A DNA stretch of 64,000 nucleotides from positions 124,001 to 188,000 of the forward strand of contig NZ_PKLZ01000003.1 in assembly GCF_002868715.1 (NCBI RefSeq). Direction: 5' to 3'. Below, one piece after another: positions 1-7,508 of the stretch (position 1 is the stretch's first letter; each line of letters starts with the position of its first letter). Below the pieces are notes generated by a model. That model saw only the letters and a list, made by a program, of their open reading frames with translations, ran no database searches and was not told the DNA's origin. The stretch is from Kineobactrum sediminis (lineage in GTDB: Bacteria > Pseudomonadota > Gammaproteobacteria > Pseudomonadales > Halieaceae). A program made the translations under genes and the position numbers.

Positions 1-855
1 CAGGCCCAGGCCATTGGCCACCCTGACCAGATAACCCGAAAGATAATCAATTTCAGTCTCCCGGCCCGCGGCCACGTCCTGCAGCATCGAAGACCGGTTA
101 TTGGCGGTACCGGTAATGACTGCGGCCACTTGTTCCCGCAGGTGCTCCACCGCAGCAACCTGCCCGGCGGCAGTGCCGATGGTCTCGATTTCAGCGCACA
201 GCGCCCGTACTTCCAATGCCAGTGCCGGGTTCGTGGCCAGTTCGCCGTTGCGGCAATGATGGAGTGCGGTGAGGGGGTTGATGGCGCAGTTGATGGCGAG
301 CTTGCGCCACAGCGCCTGCTCGATGTCCTGTGCCCAGCTGCAGTCGATGGCCAGGGCCTGCCAGTCGCTGAACCAGTCCGGCGCCACGGTTCGCCCCGGT
401 TGGCCGATGAGGGTCTGGCCGCGGCCCGCGTGGCAGATACTGCGTGTCGCTTCCCGGAAAACGCCCTCGGTGGTGGTTGCGCTATAGTAATCAAGCGTGG
501 GCCAGCGGCCGGCGAGTGTCTCCTGAAAGCCCAGCCCGTTGGCCAACAGTACTACGGTACTGTTACTGCTGAGGCGGTGACCGACACTCGCCACCGCCGG
601 CACCACATCATAGGCTTTGGTGGTCACCAGCAAGTGCCGGATCGAGTCGGCTTCGTGGCAGGCTGACACAGGGAAGGTCCGGGTAGTGCACTGCCCGTCG
701 CTACGTACCGTAATAACGGTCTCGCCCGTCTCCAGCGCAGGATCATCATCGCGCAGCAACAGCGTGCAGCGCGCGCCGGCCTGCTGTAACAGGCTTGCGA
801 ACAGGCAGCCGATCGCACCGGCGCCCAGTACGTGCCAATGGCGCGGCGCTGCCAA
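1..855 (-). CDS. panE: 2-dehydropantoate 2-reductase-like protein, 3' end outside window
   Basis: NADPH-dependent ketopantoate reductase family; in pantothenate/CoA synthesis it reduces ketopantoate to pantoate in the cytoplasm. Seen: 285 codons read in from the window edge, with an N-terminal Rossmann motif (HVLGAGAIGCLFASLL), an internal LLVTTKAYD segment and a C-terminal helical part containing WRKLAINCAINPLTAL and ETEIDYLSGYLV, all family hallmarks. The family is about 300 residues long, so only 15-20 residues should be missing. No ATG is available: an in-frame stop lies at 858-856, and TTG at 855 is the only sensible start, just before the Rossmann strand. No strong ribosome site is visible upstream, so the start is the weakest part of this call. 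It is divergent from yajQ. A non-pantothenate ApbA/PanE paralogue cannot be excluded. Confidence 0.85.
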   Translation of the reverse strand, partial: MAAPRHWHVLGAGAIGCLFASLLQQAGARCTLLLRDDDPALETGETVITVRSDGQCTTRTFPVSACHEADSIRHLLVTTKAYDVVPAVASVGHRLSSNSTVVLLANGLGFQETLAGRWPTLDYYSATTTEGVFREATRSICHAGRGQTLIGQPGRTVAPDWFSDWQALAIDCSWAQDIEQALWRKLAINCAINPLTALHHCRNGELATNPALALEVRALCAEIETIGTAAGQVAAVEHLREQVAAVITGTANNRSSMLQDVAAGRETEIDYLSGYLVRVANGLGL

Positions 856-938
856 TCAGTTGTGCCCGGGGATTGCAAAGCGACGCTGGCACACTAACAT
901 GGGGTTCCTTAACGTTTACCGGATCGGGGAAGTACACT

Positions 939-1421
939 ATGCCATCTTTTGATGTTGTATCGGAAGTCGACCTTCACCAGTTGACCAATGCCGTTGACCA
1001 GGTCTCGCGGATCGTTGCCAATCGATTCGACTTTAAAGGAGTAGACGCAGGCTTTGAGCGCGAGGAGCGCACCATTACCCTGCACGCCGAGGCGGAATTC
1101 CAGCTGGACCAGATGCAGGACATGCTGCGCAGTGCGCTGATCAAGTGTGATATAGATCCTGGCGCAATGGAGGTGGGTGATCCCGTGGGTTCAGGCAAGC
1201 TGGTCCGCCAGGCGGTTACCCTGCGACACGGTCTGGACAGCGCCCAGTGCAAGACCATCGTCAAGACACTCAAGGACGCCAAACTCAAGGTGCAGGCGCA
1301 GATCCAGGGCGACCAGGTACGGGTTACCGGCAAGAAACGCGATGACCTGCAGGAGGCGATAGCGCTGCTGCGGGACAGCCCGGTTGATGTGCCGCTGCAG
1401 TTCAGTAATTTTCGTGACTGA
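939..1421 (+). CDS. yajQ: YajQ family nucleotide/cyclic-di-GMP-binding protein
   Basis: 160-residue cytoplasmic protein of the UPF0234/YajQ family; some homologues (Xanthomonas) bind cyclic di-GMP and act as effectors, and others bind nucleotides or RNA. Seen: N-terminus MPSFDVVSEVDLHQLTNAVD, the FDFKGVDAGF segment, and the KTIVKTLKDAKLKVQAQIQ region that are diagnostic of the family. The frame stays open further upstream, but the ATG at 939 gives the normal family N-terminus and is preceded by GGGGAAG with about 9 bases spacing. The gene converges with the thiamine-kinase-like gene, leaving only 9 bases between stops. The neighbouring GGDEF-like protein at 5623 is degenerate, so a functional c-di-GMP link in this locus is not supported. 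Confidence 0.95.
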   Translation: MPSFDVVSEVDLHQLTNAVDQVSRIVANRFDFKGVDAGFEREERTITLHAEAEFQLDQMQDMLRSALIKCDIDPGAMEVGDPVGSGKLVRQAVTLRHGLDSAQCKTIVKTLKDAKLKVQAQIQGDQVRVTGKKRDDLQEAIALLRDSPVDVPLQFSNFRD

Positions 1422-1430
1422 AACAGGCCC

Positions 1431-2312
1431 TTACAGTGCCGACAGGCGGCTCGCCAGAGTGGCCTGTTTTTGCTCCCGATGGTGAACGGATAGGGTGTTC
1501 GGGTACAGCGTATACCAGAGTAACTCCAGGTATCGGTAGACGCAGTCATACACCGCCAGCGCCTCTATCTCGCTCGCCAGTGGCGGTCGCAGCAGGTAAT
1601 GCTCGAGCAGGGTGGTGGCCGCGGGCGGATGCCACTCGTCCCCGGCGATAACCGCCGCCAGGTCAAACCAGGCCGACCCCATGGCTGCGTATTCCCAATC
1701 TACCGCCCACAGGCGACCATCGCTGTACAGGCGATTGGCCCGCAGCAGGTCGTTATGGCAGAGCACCGCCGGACCTGCCAGCGCTTCCGCCCGGGCTAAC
1801 AGTCGACCCATCGCGGGCTCCAGCGGGGCCAACCGGGCCCAGCCGGGATTGTCGGCGGCCCGCAGGGCGTGCTCATAGCGTTTGCAGCGTTCGCCCGGAT
1901 CCAGGCGCAGGTGAATGGCCGGCAGGCCGTGAATGGTGCGAAGCAGGCCCCCCAGGTCGGCCAGGCTTTCTGTCTCCCGGCTCTGCGACGGCAGGTGGTC
2001 ACAGACCAATACACCGAGCTCGGGATTGCAGTAGCGTGGCCGGGGTGCGATGCCGGCGGCATGGGCGTGCTGGAGCACCCGCCATTCGGCCTGGCGGCTC
2101 AGGCCATTGGCGAGCGGGCTGGCGCCGTCCAGGCGCAGCACCAGTTTATGTTGGTCGGCGGCGACCAGAAAGCTGTGATTGCTTAGCCCCTGGCCCAGGG
2201 GCTCAAGCAATACGGGAGGTGCCCCCGGTTCTGGTTGCAGTTCCCACTGGCGCCATTGGCCCAGCGACTGTTCCAGCCTCAGGCGAATTGGGCGCGGTAG
2301 TGTTTTTGCCAT
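1431..2312 (-). CDS. thiamine kinase-like APH/choline kinase family phosphotransferase
   Basis: 293-residue member of the aminoglycoside phosphotransferase/choline kinase fold. Seen: a nucleotide-loop-like LGQGLSNHSFLV, the Brenner loop CHNDLLRANRL, and the metal-binding VDWEYAAMG that follows. It is the last gene of a TPP-riboswitch operon and overlaps the pnuT-like gene by 34 bases, so translation is probably coupled. Known: E. coli ThiK is a thiamine kinase of this fold making thiamine monophosphate. Inference: it phosphorylates imported thiamine and traps it inside the cell, which suits the energy-independent PnuT carriers. Fold membership is certain; the thiamine substrate rests on context. 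Choline/ethanolamine kinase is the alternative by sequence alone. The ATG at 2312 is chosen; internal starts after the upstream stop are possible. Confidence 0.85.
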   Translation of the reverse strand: MAKTLPRPIRLRLEQSLGQWRQWELQPEPGAPPVLLEPLGQGLSNHSFLVAADQHKLVLRLDGASPLANGLSRQAEWRVLQHAHAAGIAPRPRYCNPELGVLVCDHLPSQSRETESLADLGGLLRTIHGLPAIHLRLDPGERCKRYEHALRAADNPGWARLAPLEPAMGRLLARAEALAGPAVLCHNDLLRANRLYSDGRLWAVDWEYAAMGSAWFDLAAVIAGDEWHPPAATTLLEHYLLRPPLASEIEALAVYDCVYRYLELLWYTLYPNTLSVHHREQKQATLASRLSAL

Positions 2313-2917
2313 TGCAGGTACCCGAAAATCACGATTACCAGATAGATCATGAACAGGCCCGCGGTCAACAGCAACCCGCGCTCCAGGTAAAGGTAGATGG
2401 CCGCCGAATCGATGACCAGCCAGTAAAGCCAGTTTTCGAGTATTTTGCGCGCCACCATCCAGGTGGTCAGAATGCTTCCCCAGGTGGTAAAGGAGTCCAG
2501 GTAGGGCAGGGCGGCCTCGGTATAGCGAGCCAGCAGCGCACCGCTGACCGCACTGATCACGAGCACCGCGCCAACCGCATACAGATGGCTGCGCATGCGC
2601 CAGGAACTGATGGCGAGCGTCTGCTCCGGCACCTCACCGGCCATGTCGTTGCCGGCGGGCCGGCCACCACCGCGCCACTGCTGCCAGCCGTAAACGGCCA
2701 TCGCCAGGTAGTACAACTGCAGCACCGACTCCATCAGCAGGTTCACTTCCCAGAACACCCAGAGATAGATGGCGGTGCTGCCAAAGGCCGCATACCAGCA
2801 CCACAGGCTCTGGCGCATCGCCAGCAGCAGGTAGGCGATACCCAGGATGACCGCGGCGGCCTCCCAGGTGGACAGCGCAATGACTCCCCCGGCTATGGCG
2901 TCGAGCAGGGCCTGCAA
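2279..2917 (-). CDS. pnuT: PnuC-family transporter, probably thiamine-specific (PnuT)
   Basis: 212-residue inner-membrane protein with about seven hydrophobic segments (for example VIALSTWEAAAVILGIAYLL and YLVIVIFGYLQW) and the PnuC-type tryptophan/aromatic pattern (LWCWYAAFGSTAIYLWVFWE). PnuC transports nicotinamide riboside; comparative genomics described a thiamine-regulated branch, PnuT. Seen: the gene lies third behind a TPP riboswitch, between a YkoF-like thiamine-binding protein and a kinase, with no NAD-salvage gene nearby. This makes thiamine the likely substrate. Transport by this family is facilitated diffusion followed by phosphorylation, matching the downstream kinase. The start abuts the stop of the upstream YkoF-like gene directly. 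Family call is firm; substrate is inference. Confidence 0.9.
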   Translation of the reverse strand: MQALLDAIAGGVIALSTWEAAAVILGIAYLLLAMRQSLWCWYAAFGSTAIYLWVFWEVNLLMESVLQLYYLAMAVYGWQQWRGGGRPAGNDMAGEVPEQTLAISSWRMRSHLYAVGAVLVISAVSGALLARYTEAALPYLDSFTTWGSILTTWMVARKILENWLYWLVIDSAAIYLYLERGLLLTAGLFMIYLVIVIFGYLQWQKHYRAQFA

Positions 2918-3166
2918 TCAGAGAGCCTCATAACCGGGCAGGAACTTCACCACAAAGACACCTTTGCCGTGGGTTTCGTGGCTCCAGCGCATCATCTCCC
3001 CAATAGTCTTCAGCACCAGGTCATAGTCCCCCATCATCACTGTGCAGGTGGGAAATGTCTGGAACGTGACTGCGCCTTTTTCCTTGAGCTGCTCAAGAAA
3101 AGCCTTTATGACCGGCAGGTAGTCATCCTGCAGCGGATAGAGCGTAATTTCTGCACTCAGCATCAT
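2918..3166 (-). CDS. small YkoF-like thiamine-binding protein
   Basis: 82-residue protein resembling a single ferredoxin-like domain of the YkoF/MTH1187 family; Bacillus YkoF has two such domains and binds thiamine or hydroxymethylpyrimidine. Seen: N-terminus SAEITLYPLQDDYLPVIKAF, a central TFQTFPTCTVMMGDYDLVL and the ending GKGVFVVKFLPGYEAL, a beta-alpha-beta pattern. There is no signal peptide, so it should be cytosolic. It sits 12 bases after the TonB receptor and immediately before pnuT in a TPP-riboswitch operon. Inference: it binds thiamine on the cytoplasmic side of the transporter or hands it to the kinase. A general thiamine/pyrimidine sensor is an alternative. Confidence 0.8.
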   Translation of the reverse strand: MMLSAEITLYPLQDDYLPVIKAFLEQLKEKGAVTFQTFPTCTVMMGDYDLVLKTIGEMMRWSHETHGKGVFVVKFLPGYEAL

Positions 3167-3178
3167 GATTGTCGGCTC

Positions 3179-5332
3179 CTAAAAGTTGTAGGTGGCACTG
3201 AGGCCATAGGTTCGTGGGTCCGCCAGCTGGATATAGGCGGTGTCATCCTCGTAAAACTCCCGGGGGTCGTTGGGGAAATAAAAGCCCCTCACCGCGTAAT
3301 CACGGTCGGTGAGATTCCGTCCCCAGAGTTTCAGGTCGATATTATTGATGCGGTAATCAAGGCTCGCATGCAACAGTGTGTAAGCGGAGGATTGCCGGTC
3401 GTGGCTGTCGGAAAAGTAAAAGCTGTCGCGACCCTCCACATCAACGCGCACACCAAGATTCTCGGCAATGGACCACCGCGCGCCAACATTGTACTGGTAG
3501 TTGGGTGCGTGGGCCTGGTCCCGGCCACTTTTGTTCACCAGGGTCGAGCCCTCCAGGATCAGGAAATCCTCGATTCGCGTATCCAGGTAGCCGATGCCGG
3601 CAAAGAGCTCCAGGTCATCGTTGACGGCAACCGTGGTTTCCAGCTCCATGCCCTGGTTCCTGCCCGATGAACCATTGTCGATGTAACCTACAAAGAGTGG
3701 CCCATCGTTGTACCAGCCCCGCAGCTGAACGTCATCGCGCTCCATGTAAAACAGTGCCGCGCGTAATTCCCAGCGCCCGTCCAGGTAAGCCCCCTTGTAA
3801 CCGATCTCCGCATTGCGCGCGACTTCGGTTTCAAAGGCCAGCCGCTCACTGAGAAAGGCAATGACGCTGTCATCAAAATTCTTTTCTTCGGCACGGCCCA
3901 GGGCTTCGCCGTTAACGCCGCCTGCCTTGAAGCCGCGGGAGACCAGGCCGTACAACACCGTGGATGCGTCGAGCTGGTACTCCAGGTTGATCTCCCCGCC
4001 CCACAGGGTTTCGTTCGGGCTTGATGCCACCGCGCGACTGTCTCTGTAACGGGCGCTGAAATCTTCTACCCTGCCGCCGATCGTGAGCGTCAGCTGATCG
4101 CTCAGGGGCGCGGCCAATTGTCCGTACAGTGCCAGGTGACGGGTATCATAGGCATTGGTGAAACGGCTTTCTTCGCCCCGGTCAAAGTTGAAGTAGTCGC
4201 GAACCAGGTCTTCGTTCTTGTTGTAGAAATACACACCCGCTGTCCAGTCCACGGTGTTGAACAGTTTTCCGTCGTCACTGGAAACCAAACGTATATCCAG
4301 TTCCTGCGCCTCGCGATCACGCTGGTAGTTATCGGTGCTGGAATACCACCAGTCAAACCCCCACAGCGCGCTGTCACAGGCCAGGCCGTCGCAAATTTCG
4401 GTATTGGTCCAGTCCTCGTCATACCCGTACTCCAGGTCCGAGTGTTCAATGGCCACGGTCGCCGCGAGTGAAAAGTGGTCATTGCCGGTCCAGGTGCCGG
4501 TAACGCCCAGCGCTACCGTTTCCTGGCGATCGCGCCCGGGTTCATCGGACAGTGTGCGACGATTGTTATCCAGGGAAAAGTGGTCGTAGCCGTTGTCGAC
4601 ATCAATGTAAAAGACGGTGCTGTCCACTGTCAGGTTGTCACTGGCTTGCCAGCGCAGCCTGCCCCGGGCCATTTTTTCGTCGCGCTCACCGGTATCGTCC
4701 CGGCCCAGGAAATCATTGCGAATAAAGCCATCACTTGCGTATTGCTGAAGGGCCAGTCGTCCCTGCAGGTTTTCCGCAAGGCCACCGCTTACGACAGCGC
4801 CGAGCTCGCGGCCATCGTAGTTACCAATTCCCGCCTTGAGCAATCCCTCGAACGCTTCAGTGGGGGCCGCCGACACGATATTTACCATGCCGGCCAGGCC
4901 GTAGGCGCCAAAGCGTGTGCCCTGGGGGCCGCGCAGCACTTCTACCTGCTCGACGTCGAACAGGGTGGCGGCATTGCCTATCCCGGAAAAATTAATGTTA
5001 TCAATGGTCAGGCCCACTGAGGGATTGATCGGATCTACAAACTGGCTGCGCTCGCCGATACCACGGATCTGCAGATAACGACTGCGCGATGCACCGGCGG
5101 CAAAATTAACGTTGGGAGCGAGATTGAGCACCTCTTCAAGGTGCTGGGCAGCGCGATCCTTTATGGTCGTGGCATCCACCACTGTCAGACTGGCGGGATA
5201 AAGTGCCGCGGCGGTCTGGCGAAAATCCGCGGTCACTCGAATTTCTTCAAGTTCACTGCTCCACGCCAGCGGTGCGCACAGCAGCGGCGTCAGCGACAAT
5301 GCCAGGTGTTTTTTACGGGAAATATTCATCAT
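3179..5332 (-). CDS. TonB-dependent outer-membrane receptor, probably for thiamine
   Basis: 717-residue TonB-dependent receptor. Seen: a signal peptide (basic MMNISRKK, hydrophobic LALSLTPLLCAPLAWS), a short TonB-box-like ELEEIRVTA, a plug domain of about residues 35-150 (LEEVLNLAPNVNFAAGAS, QVEVLRGPQGTRFGAYGLAG) and a 22-strand barrel ending in an aromatic (GLSATYNF). It is the first gene behind the TPP riboswitch at 5398-5482, so thiamine or a thiamine ester is the likely ligand; energy would come from TonB-ExbBD encoded elsewhere. Two adjacent ATGs (5332 and 5329) are possible. The GGAG site is 4 bases from the first and 7 from the second, which favours 5329. This ribosome site is within a hairpin (see 5333-5364). 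Receptor family is certain, ligand inferred from the riboswitch. Confidence 0.92.
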   Translation of the reverse strand: MMNISRKKHLALSLTPLLCAPLAWSSELEEIRVTADFRQTAAALYPASLTVVDATTIKDRAAQHLEEVLNLAPNVNFAAGASRSRYLQIRGIGERSQFVDPINPSVGLTIDNINFSGIGNAATLFDVEQVEVLRGPQGTRFGAYGLAGMVNIVSAAPTEAFEGLLKAGIGNYDGRELGAVVSGGLAENLQGRLALQQYASDGFIRNDFLGRDDTGERDEKMARGRLRWQASDNLTVDSTVFYIDVDNGYDHFSLDNNRRTLSDEPGRDRQETVALGVTGTWTGNDHFSLAATVAIEHSDLEYGYDEDWTNTEICDGLACDSALWGFDWWYSSTDNYQRDREAQELDIRLVSSDDGKLFNTVDWTAGVYFYNKNEDLVRDYFNFDRGEESRFTNAYDTRHLALYGQLAAPLSDQLTLTIGGRVEDFSARYRDSRAVASSPNETLWGGEINLEYQLDASTVLYGLVSRGFKAGGVNGEALGRAEEKNFDDSVIAFLSERLAFETEVARNAEIGYKGAYLDGRWELRAALFYMERDDVQLRGWYNDGPLFVGYIDNGSSGRNQGMELETTVAVNDDLELFAGIGYLDTRIEDFLILEGSTLVNKSGRDQAHAPNYQYNVGARWSIAENLGVRVDVEGRDSFYFSDSHDRQSSAYTLLHASLDYRINNIDLKLWGRNLTDRDYAVRGFYFPNDPREFYEDDTAYIQLADPRTYGLSATYNF

Positions 5333-5364
5333 GAGTCTCCATGTTGATTGTTGCAGGGAGACCC
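5333..5364 (-). promoter_or_regulatory. hairpin sequestering the receptor ribosome-binding site
   Basis: On the minus strand GGGTCTCC (5364-5357) can pair over 8 positions, one of them G-U, with GGAGACTC (5340-5333), leaving a 16-nt loop. The right arm contains the GGAG ribosome site and ends one base before the first ATG. This is the expected expression platform of a translational TPP riboswitch. A competing pairing is visible: AGGGA in the riboswitch 3' part (5408-5404) matches TCCCT (5359-5355), which overlaps the left arm and would free the ribosome site when TPP is absent. The pairing is seen; the switching is inferred. Confidence 0.6.
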
Positions 5365-5397
5365 GGTACGTGCGCTTGGAAGGCGATAGCAGGTGAG

Positions 5398-5482
5398 CAC
5401 CTATCCCTACGCCGGTTCTAACCGGATCAGGTTCAAAGGGTTCACCGCATGCGGTATCTCAGGCCGAAGCCACCCCCAGGTA
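5398..5482 (-). promoter_or_regulatory. TPP riboswitch (THI element)
   Basis: On the minus strand the conserved thi-box parts appear in order: GGGGGTG near the 5' end, CTGAGA (5462-5457), the CCCTTTGAACCTGATC block, a CCGGTT...AACCGG helix and GCGTAGGGA (5412-5404). A short P1 helix closes ACCT (5481-5478) with AGGT (5402-5399). It lies about 65 bases upstream of the TonB receptor start. It should repress the four-gene thiamine uptake operon when TPP is abundant. There is no run of T after it, which argues for translational rather than transcriptional control. Confidence 0.95.
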
Positions 5483-5539
5483 GGCAAAGATGAAGGCCAG
5501 TTGAACTGTATTTGCAAGGCGCTTCAGGTTTGCATCGCC

Positions 5540-5568
5540 AGTATAGGAGGCTTACACTAGGATGCCAA
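5540..5568 (-). promoter_or_regulatory. sigma-70 promoter of the thiamine operon
   Basis: On the minus strand TTGGCA (5568-5563) and TATACT (5545-5540) each match 5 of 6 consensus bases and are separated by exactly 17 bases. Transcription would begin around 5533, about 50 bases before the TPP riboswitch. This is the best-formed promoter in the window. Confidence 0.7.
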
Positions 5569-5622
5569 CAATAATATTTGTCTGGCTTCCGGTTTAACCC
5601 GTTGACAGATTGAGAACCGCGC

Positions 5623-6771
5623 ATGACTGACAAGTTTGTATACGAGGACCTCCCACGGGAAGAGATTGAGGGAGCGCCGCCCGCTGAGTGTATTGCAGAT
5701 GTCAGGCAACAGCAGTTCTCCCAGTCGACCACGCTGAATGACTACCTGTTCACCCGGGCCCTGCAGTTGCAGCGCATGGTGATGGAAGCCCCCGATTTGC
5801 AGGCGTTGCTTGAGGTTTTGCTGGTGAGTGCCCCCCGGCACTTCGGTTTCCGGGTGACGGAACTGTGGCTGTACGATCCCGAACATGTGCTGGCGGGCCT
5901 GATCACCTCGGCGGATCGCTACGGTGAGTATCTCAATCTTTACCACGACATGTTCGACATGCAGGAATTGTATGATCTTGAGCCGGCGGTGAAATTGATC
6001 GACGCCACCGACTCGCGCATGTTTGATATCCTCAAGGGCGACCAGACGATCCAGCATGCGCTGTTGCTGCCGCTTACCGACGCCGGTCGGCTCATGGGCA
6101 GCTTCCACTGTGGCTTCTCGGATGCGCCGGTAACGGTTACCCCCAATTCCTCGGAAGTGGCCCTGGTTGAGCATGTGGCGGCATTACTGTCGGTGGCGTT
6201 CAAGAACGCGGTCAGCCGGCAGCAGATATCCCAGCTCACCATGCTTGATCCGCTTACCCAGATCAGCAATTTGCGCGGCTTCGAGAAGGACATCGCCCGG
6301 GAGATTGCCCGGGCGCGGCGTGCGGACCAATCGCTGACCACGCTGATGATAGAAATCGATGAGTTCGAAGAGCTCTACCAGCACTACGGTGAAATAGCCG
6401 GACGCTTTGTGCTGAAAAAAGTAACGGAGCGGGTGTCCTCCGGCCTGCGGGCAACGGATTACCTGGCGCGCCTGTCAGACTCCCGGCTTGCAGTACTACT
6501 GACGGGTACCGGGGAAGCTTCTGCCAGCGAGGTAGCCGAGCGCTTGCGCAAGGATATCGAGGAGTTTCTGGTTGACGATGGTCGCGGGGCGGTTTTGCAG
6601 GTCACGCTCAGTATCGGCCTGGTAACCTGGGAGCCGCACCAGTATCCTGCGGTGGATATGGCGCAACTGGCGAAGCAAATACAGACCGCCGGGTCTCGGG
6701 CGGTACAGATGTCAACCGCGGGAAATGGCAACCAGGTGAACGTATCCCGGCTTTCAACCCTAATGATCTGA
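5623..6771 (+). CDS. GAF-like protein with a degenerate GGDEF domain
   Basis: 382-residue soluble protein. Seen: residues about 40-200 form a GAF/DUF484-like sensor region (MEAPDLQALLEVLLVSAPRH, LLLPLTDAGRLMGSFHCGF), and residues about 205-360 align to a diguanylate cyclase domain (LDPLTQISNLRGFEKDI, IEIDEF, TLSIGLVTW). The catalytic GGDEF loop is replaced by SDSRL at residues 285-289 within RLSDSRLAVLL, although the first metal Asp (D246 in IEIDEF) remains. Without the second acidic site it should not make c-di-GMP. Inference: it works as a sensor, receptor or scaffold. No membrane segment is visible. It is followed 19 bases later by a carbonic anhydrase, suggesting an operon. Confidence 0.88.
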   Translation: MTDKFVYEDLPREEIEGAPPAECIADVRQQQFSQSTTLNDYLFTRALQLQRMVMEAPDLQALLEVLLVSAPRHFGFRVTELWLYDPEHVLAGLITSADRYGEYLNLYHDMFDMQELYDLEPAVKLIDATDSRMFDILKGDQTIQHALLLPLTDAGRLMGSFHCGFSDAPVTVTPNSSEVALVEHVAALLSVAFKNAVSRQQISQLTMLDPLTQISNLRGFEKDIAREIARARRADQSLTTLMIEIDEFEELYQHYGEIAGRFVLKKVTERVSSGLRATDYLARLSDSRLAVLLTGTGEASASEVAERLRKDIEEFLVDDGRGAVLQVTLSIGLVTWEPHQYPAVDMAQLAKQIQTAGSRAVQMSTAGNGNQVNVSRLSTLMI

Positions 6772-6790
6772 ATACGGAGTCACCAGGCAA

Positions 6791-7432
6791 TTGAGTGGTA
6801 TAGATGAATTGTTCAACAAGAACAGGGCCTGGGCCCACAGCGTAAAGACCTCCGATCCGGACTTTTTCCAGAAACTGGCAAATCAGCAAAGCCCCGAATA
6901 CCTCTGGATTGGCTGCTCCGATAGCCGGGTGCCGGCCAACCAGATTGTGGGCCTGTTGCCCGGGGAAGTATTTGTACACCGTAATGTGGCCAATATGGTG
7001 GTGCATACGGATTTCAATTGCCTCACGGTACTCCAGTATGCAGTGGATGTACTCCAGGTCAAGCATGTACTGGTAGTCGGCCACTATAACTGCGGCGGCG
7101 TGCGCGCGGCCTACGAGAACCGCGATAATGGCCTGATCGATAACTGGCTGCGCAACGTCAAGGATGTGCAACATCGGCACCGTCGCCGGATCGCTGCCCT
7201 GGAAGACGACGACGCCAGGATCGATCTGCTGTGTGAACTGAATGTAATGAGCCAGGCATCGAATGTCTGCCATACCACCATCGTGCAGAATGCCTGGAGC
7301 CGCGGCCAGGAGTTGTCCGTGCATGGCTGGATCTACAGCCTCAAGGATGGCCTGATTACCGATCTGGAATGCACCGTCAGCAGTGCCCGGCAGATTTCAG
7401 ATGTCTACCGAGTGTTGCCGGACCAGGAATAA
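6791..7432 (+). CDS. can: beta-carbonic anhydrase
   Basis: 213-residue cytoplasmic zinc enzyme interconverting CO2 and bicarbonate. Seen: the beta-class zinc ligands C42 (in CSDSR), H98 and C101 (in GHYNCGG), plus the D44/R46 dyad, all present; the length matches bacterial Can. The start is TTG at 6791: it gives the usual short N-terminus (MSGIDELFNKNRAW) and is preceded by GGAG about 11 bases upstream, and no in-frame ATG lies near. It probably supplies bicarbonate for carboxylases and fatty-acid synthesis, and is likely cotranscribed with the preceding GGDEF-like gene. Confidence 0.97.
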   Translation: MSGIDELFNKNRAWAHSVKTSDPDFFQKLANQQSPEYLWIGCSDSRVPANQIVGLLPGEVFVHRNVANMVVHTDFNCLTVLQYAVDVLQVKHVLVVGHYNCGGVRAAYENRDNGLIDNWLRNVKDVQHRHRRRIAALEDDDARIDLLCELNVMSQASNVCHTTIVQNAWSRGQELSVHGWIYSLKDGLITDLECTVSSARQISDVYRVLPDQE

Positions 7433-7508
7433 TAGCCCGAATGGGTGATCAAACACTGTCGTTGGCCGGGTACACTGTGACGATCGTTAATCCCCGCAGA
7501 GGTGCCAC

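Noticed and set aside
2279-2917. Nicotinamide riboside transporter PnuC
   Set aside because: The protein family fits, but the TPP riboswitch and neighbours point to thiamine; no NAD-salvage gene is present.
2036-3670. A 544-codon plus-strand open frame
   Set aside because: It lies antisense to the pnuT-like, YkoF-like and receptor genes, has no recognisable family, and is an expected shadow in GC-rich DNA.
5530-5556. Plus-strand promoter (TTGCAT, 17 bases, TACACT) for the GGDEF-like gene
   Set aside because: Spacing is right but the hexamers match consensus poorly and overlap the much better minus-strand promoter; left out of the feature list.
5623-6771. Active diguanylate cyclase
   Set aside because: The GGDEF loop is SDSRL, so the second metal/catalytic site is missing.
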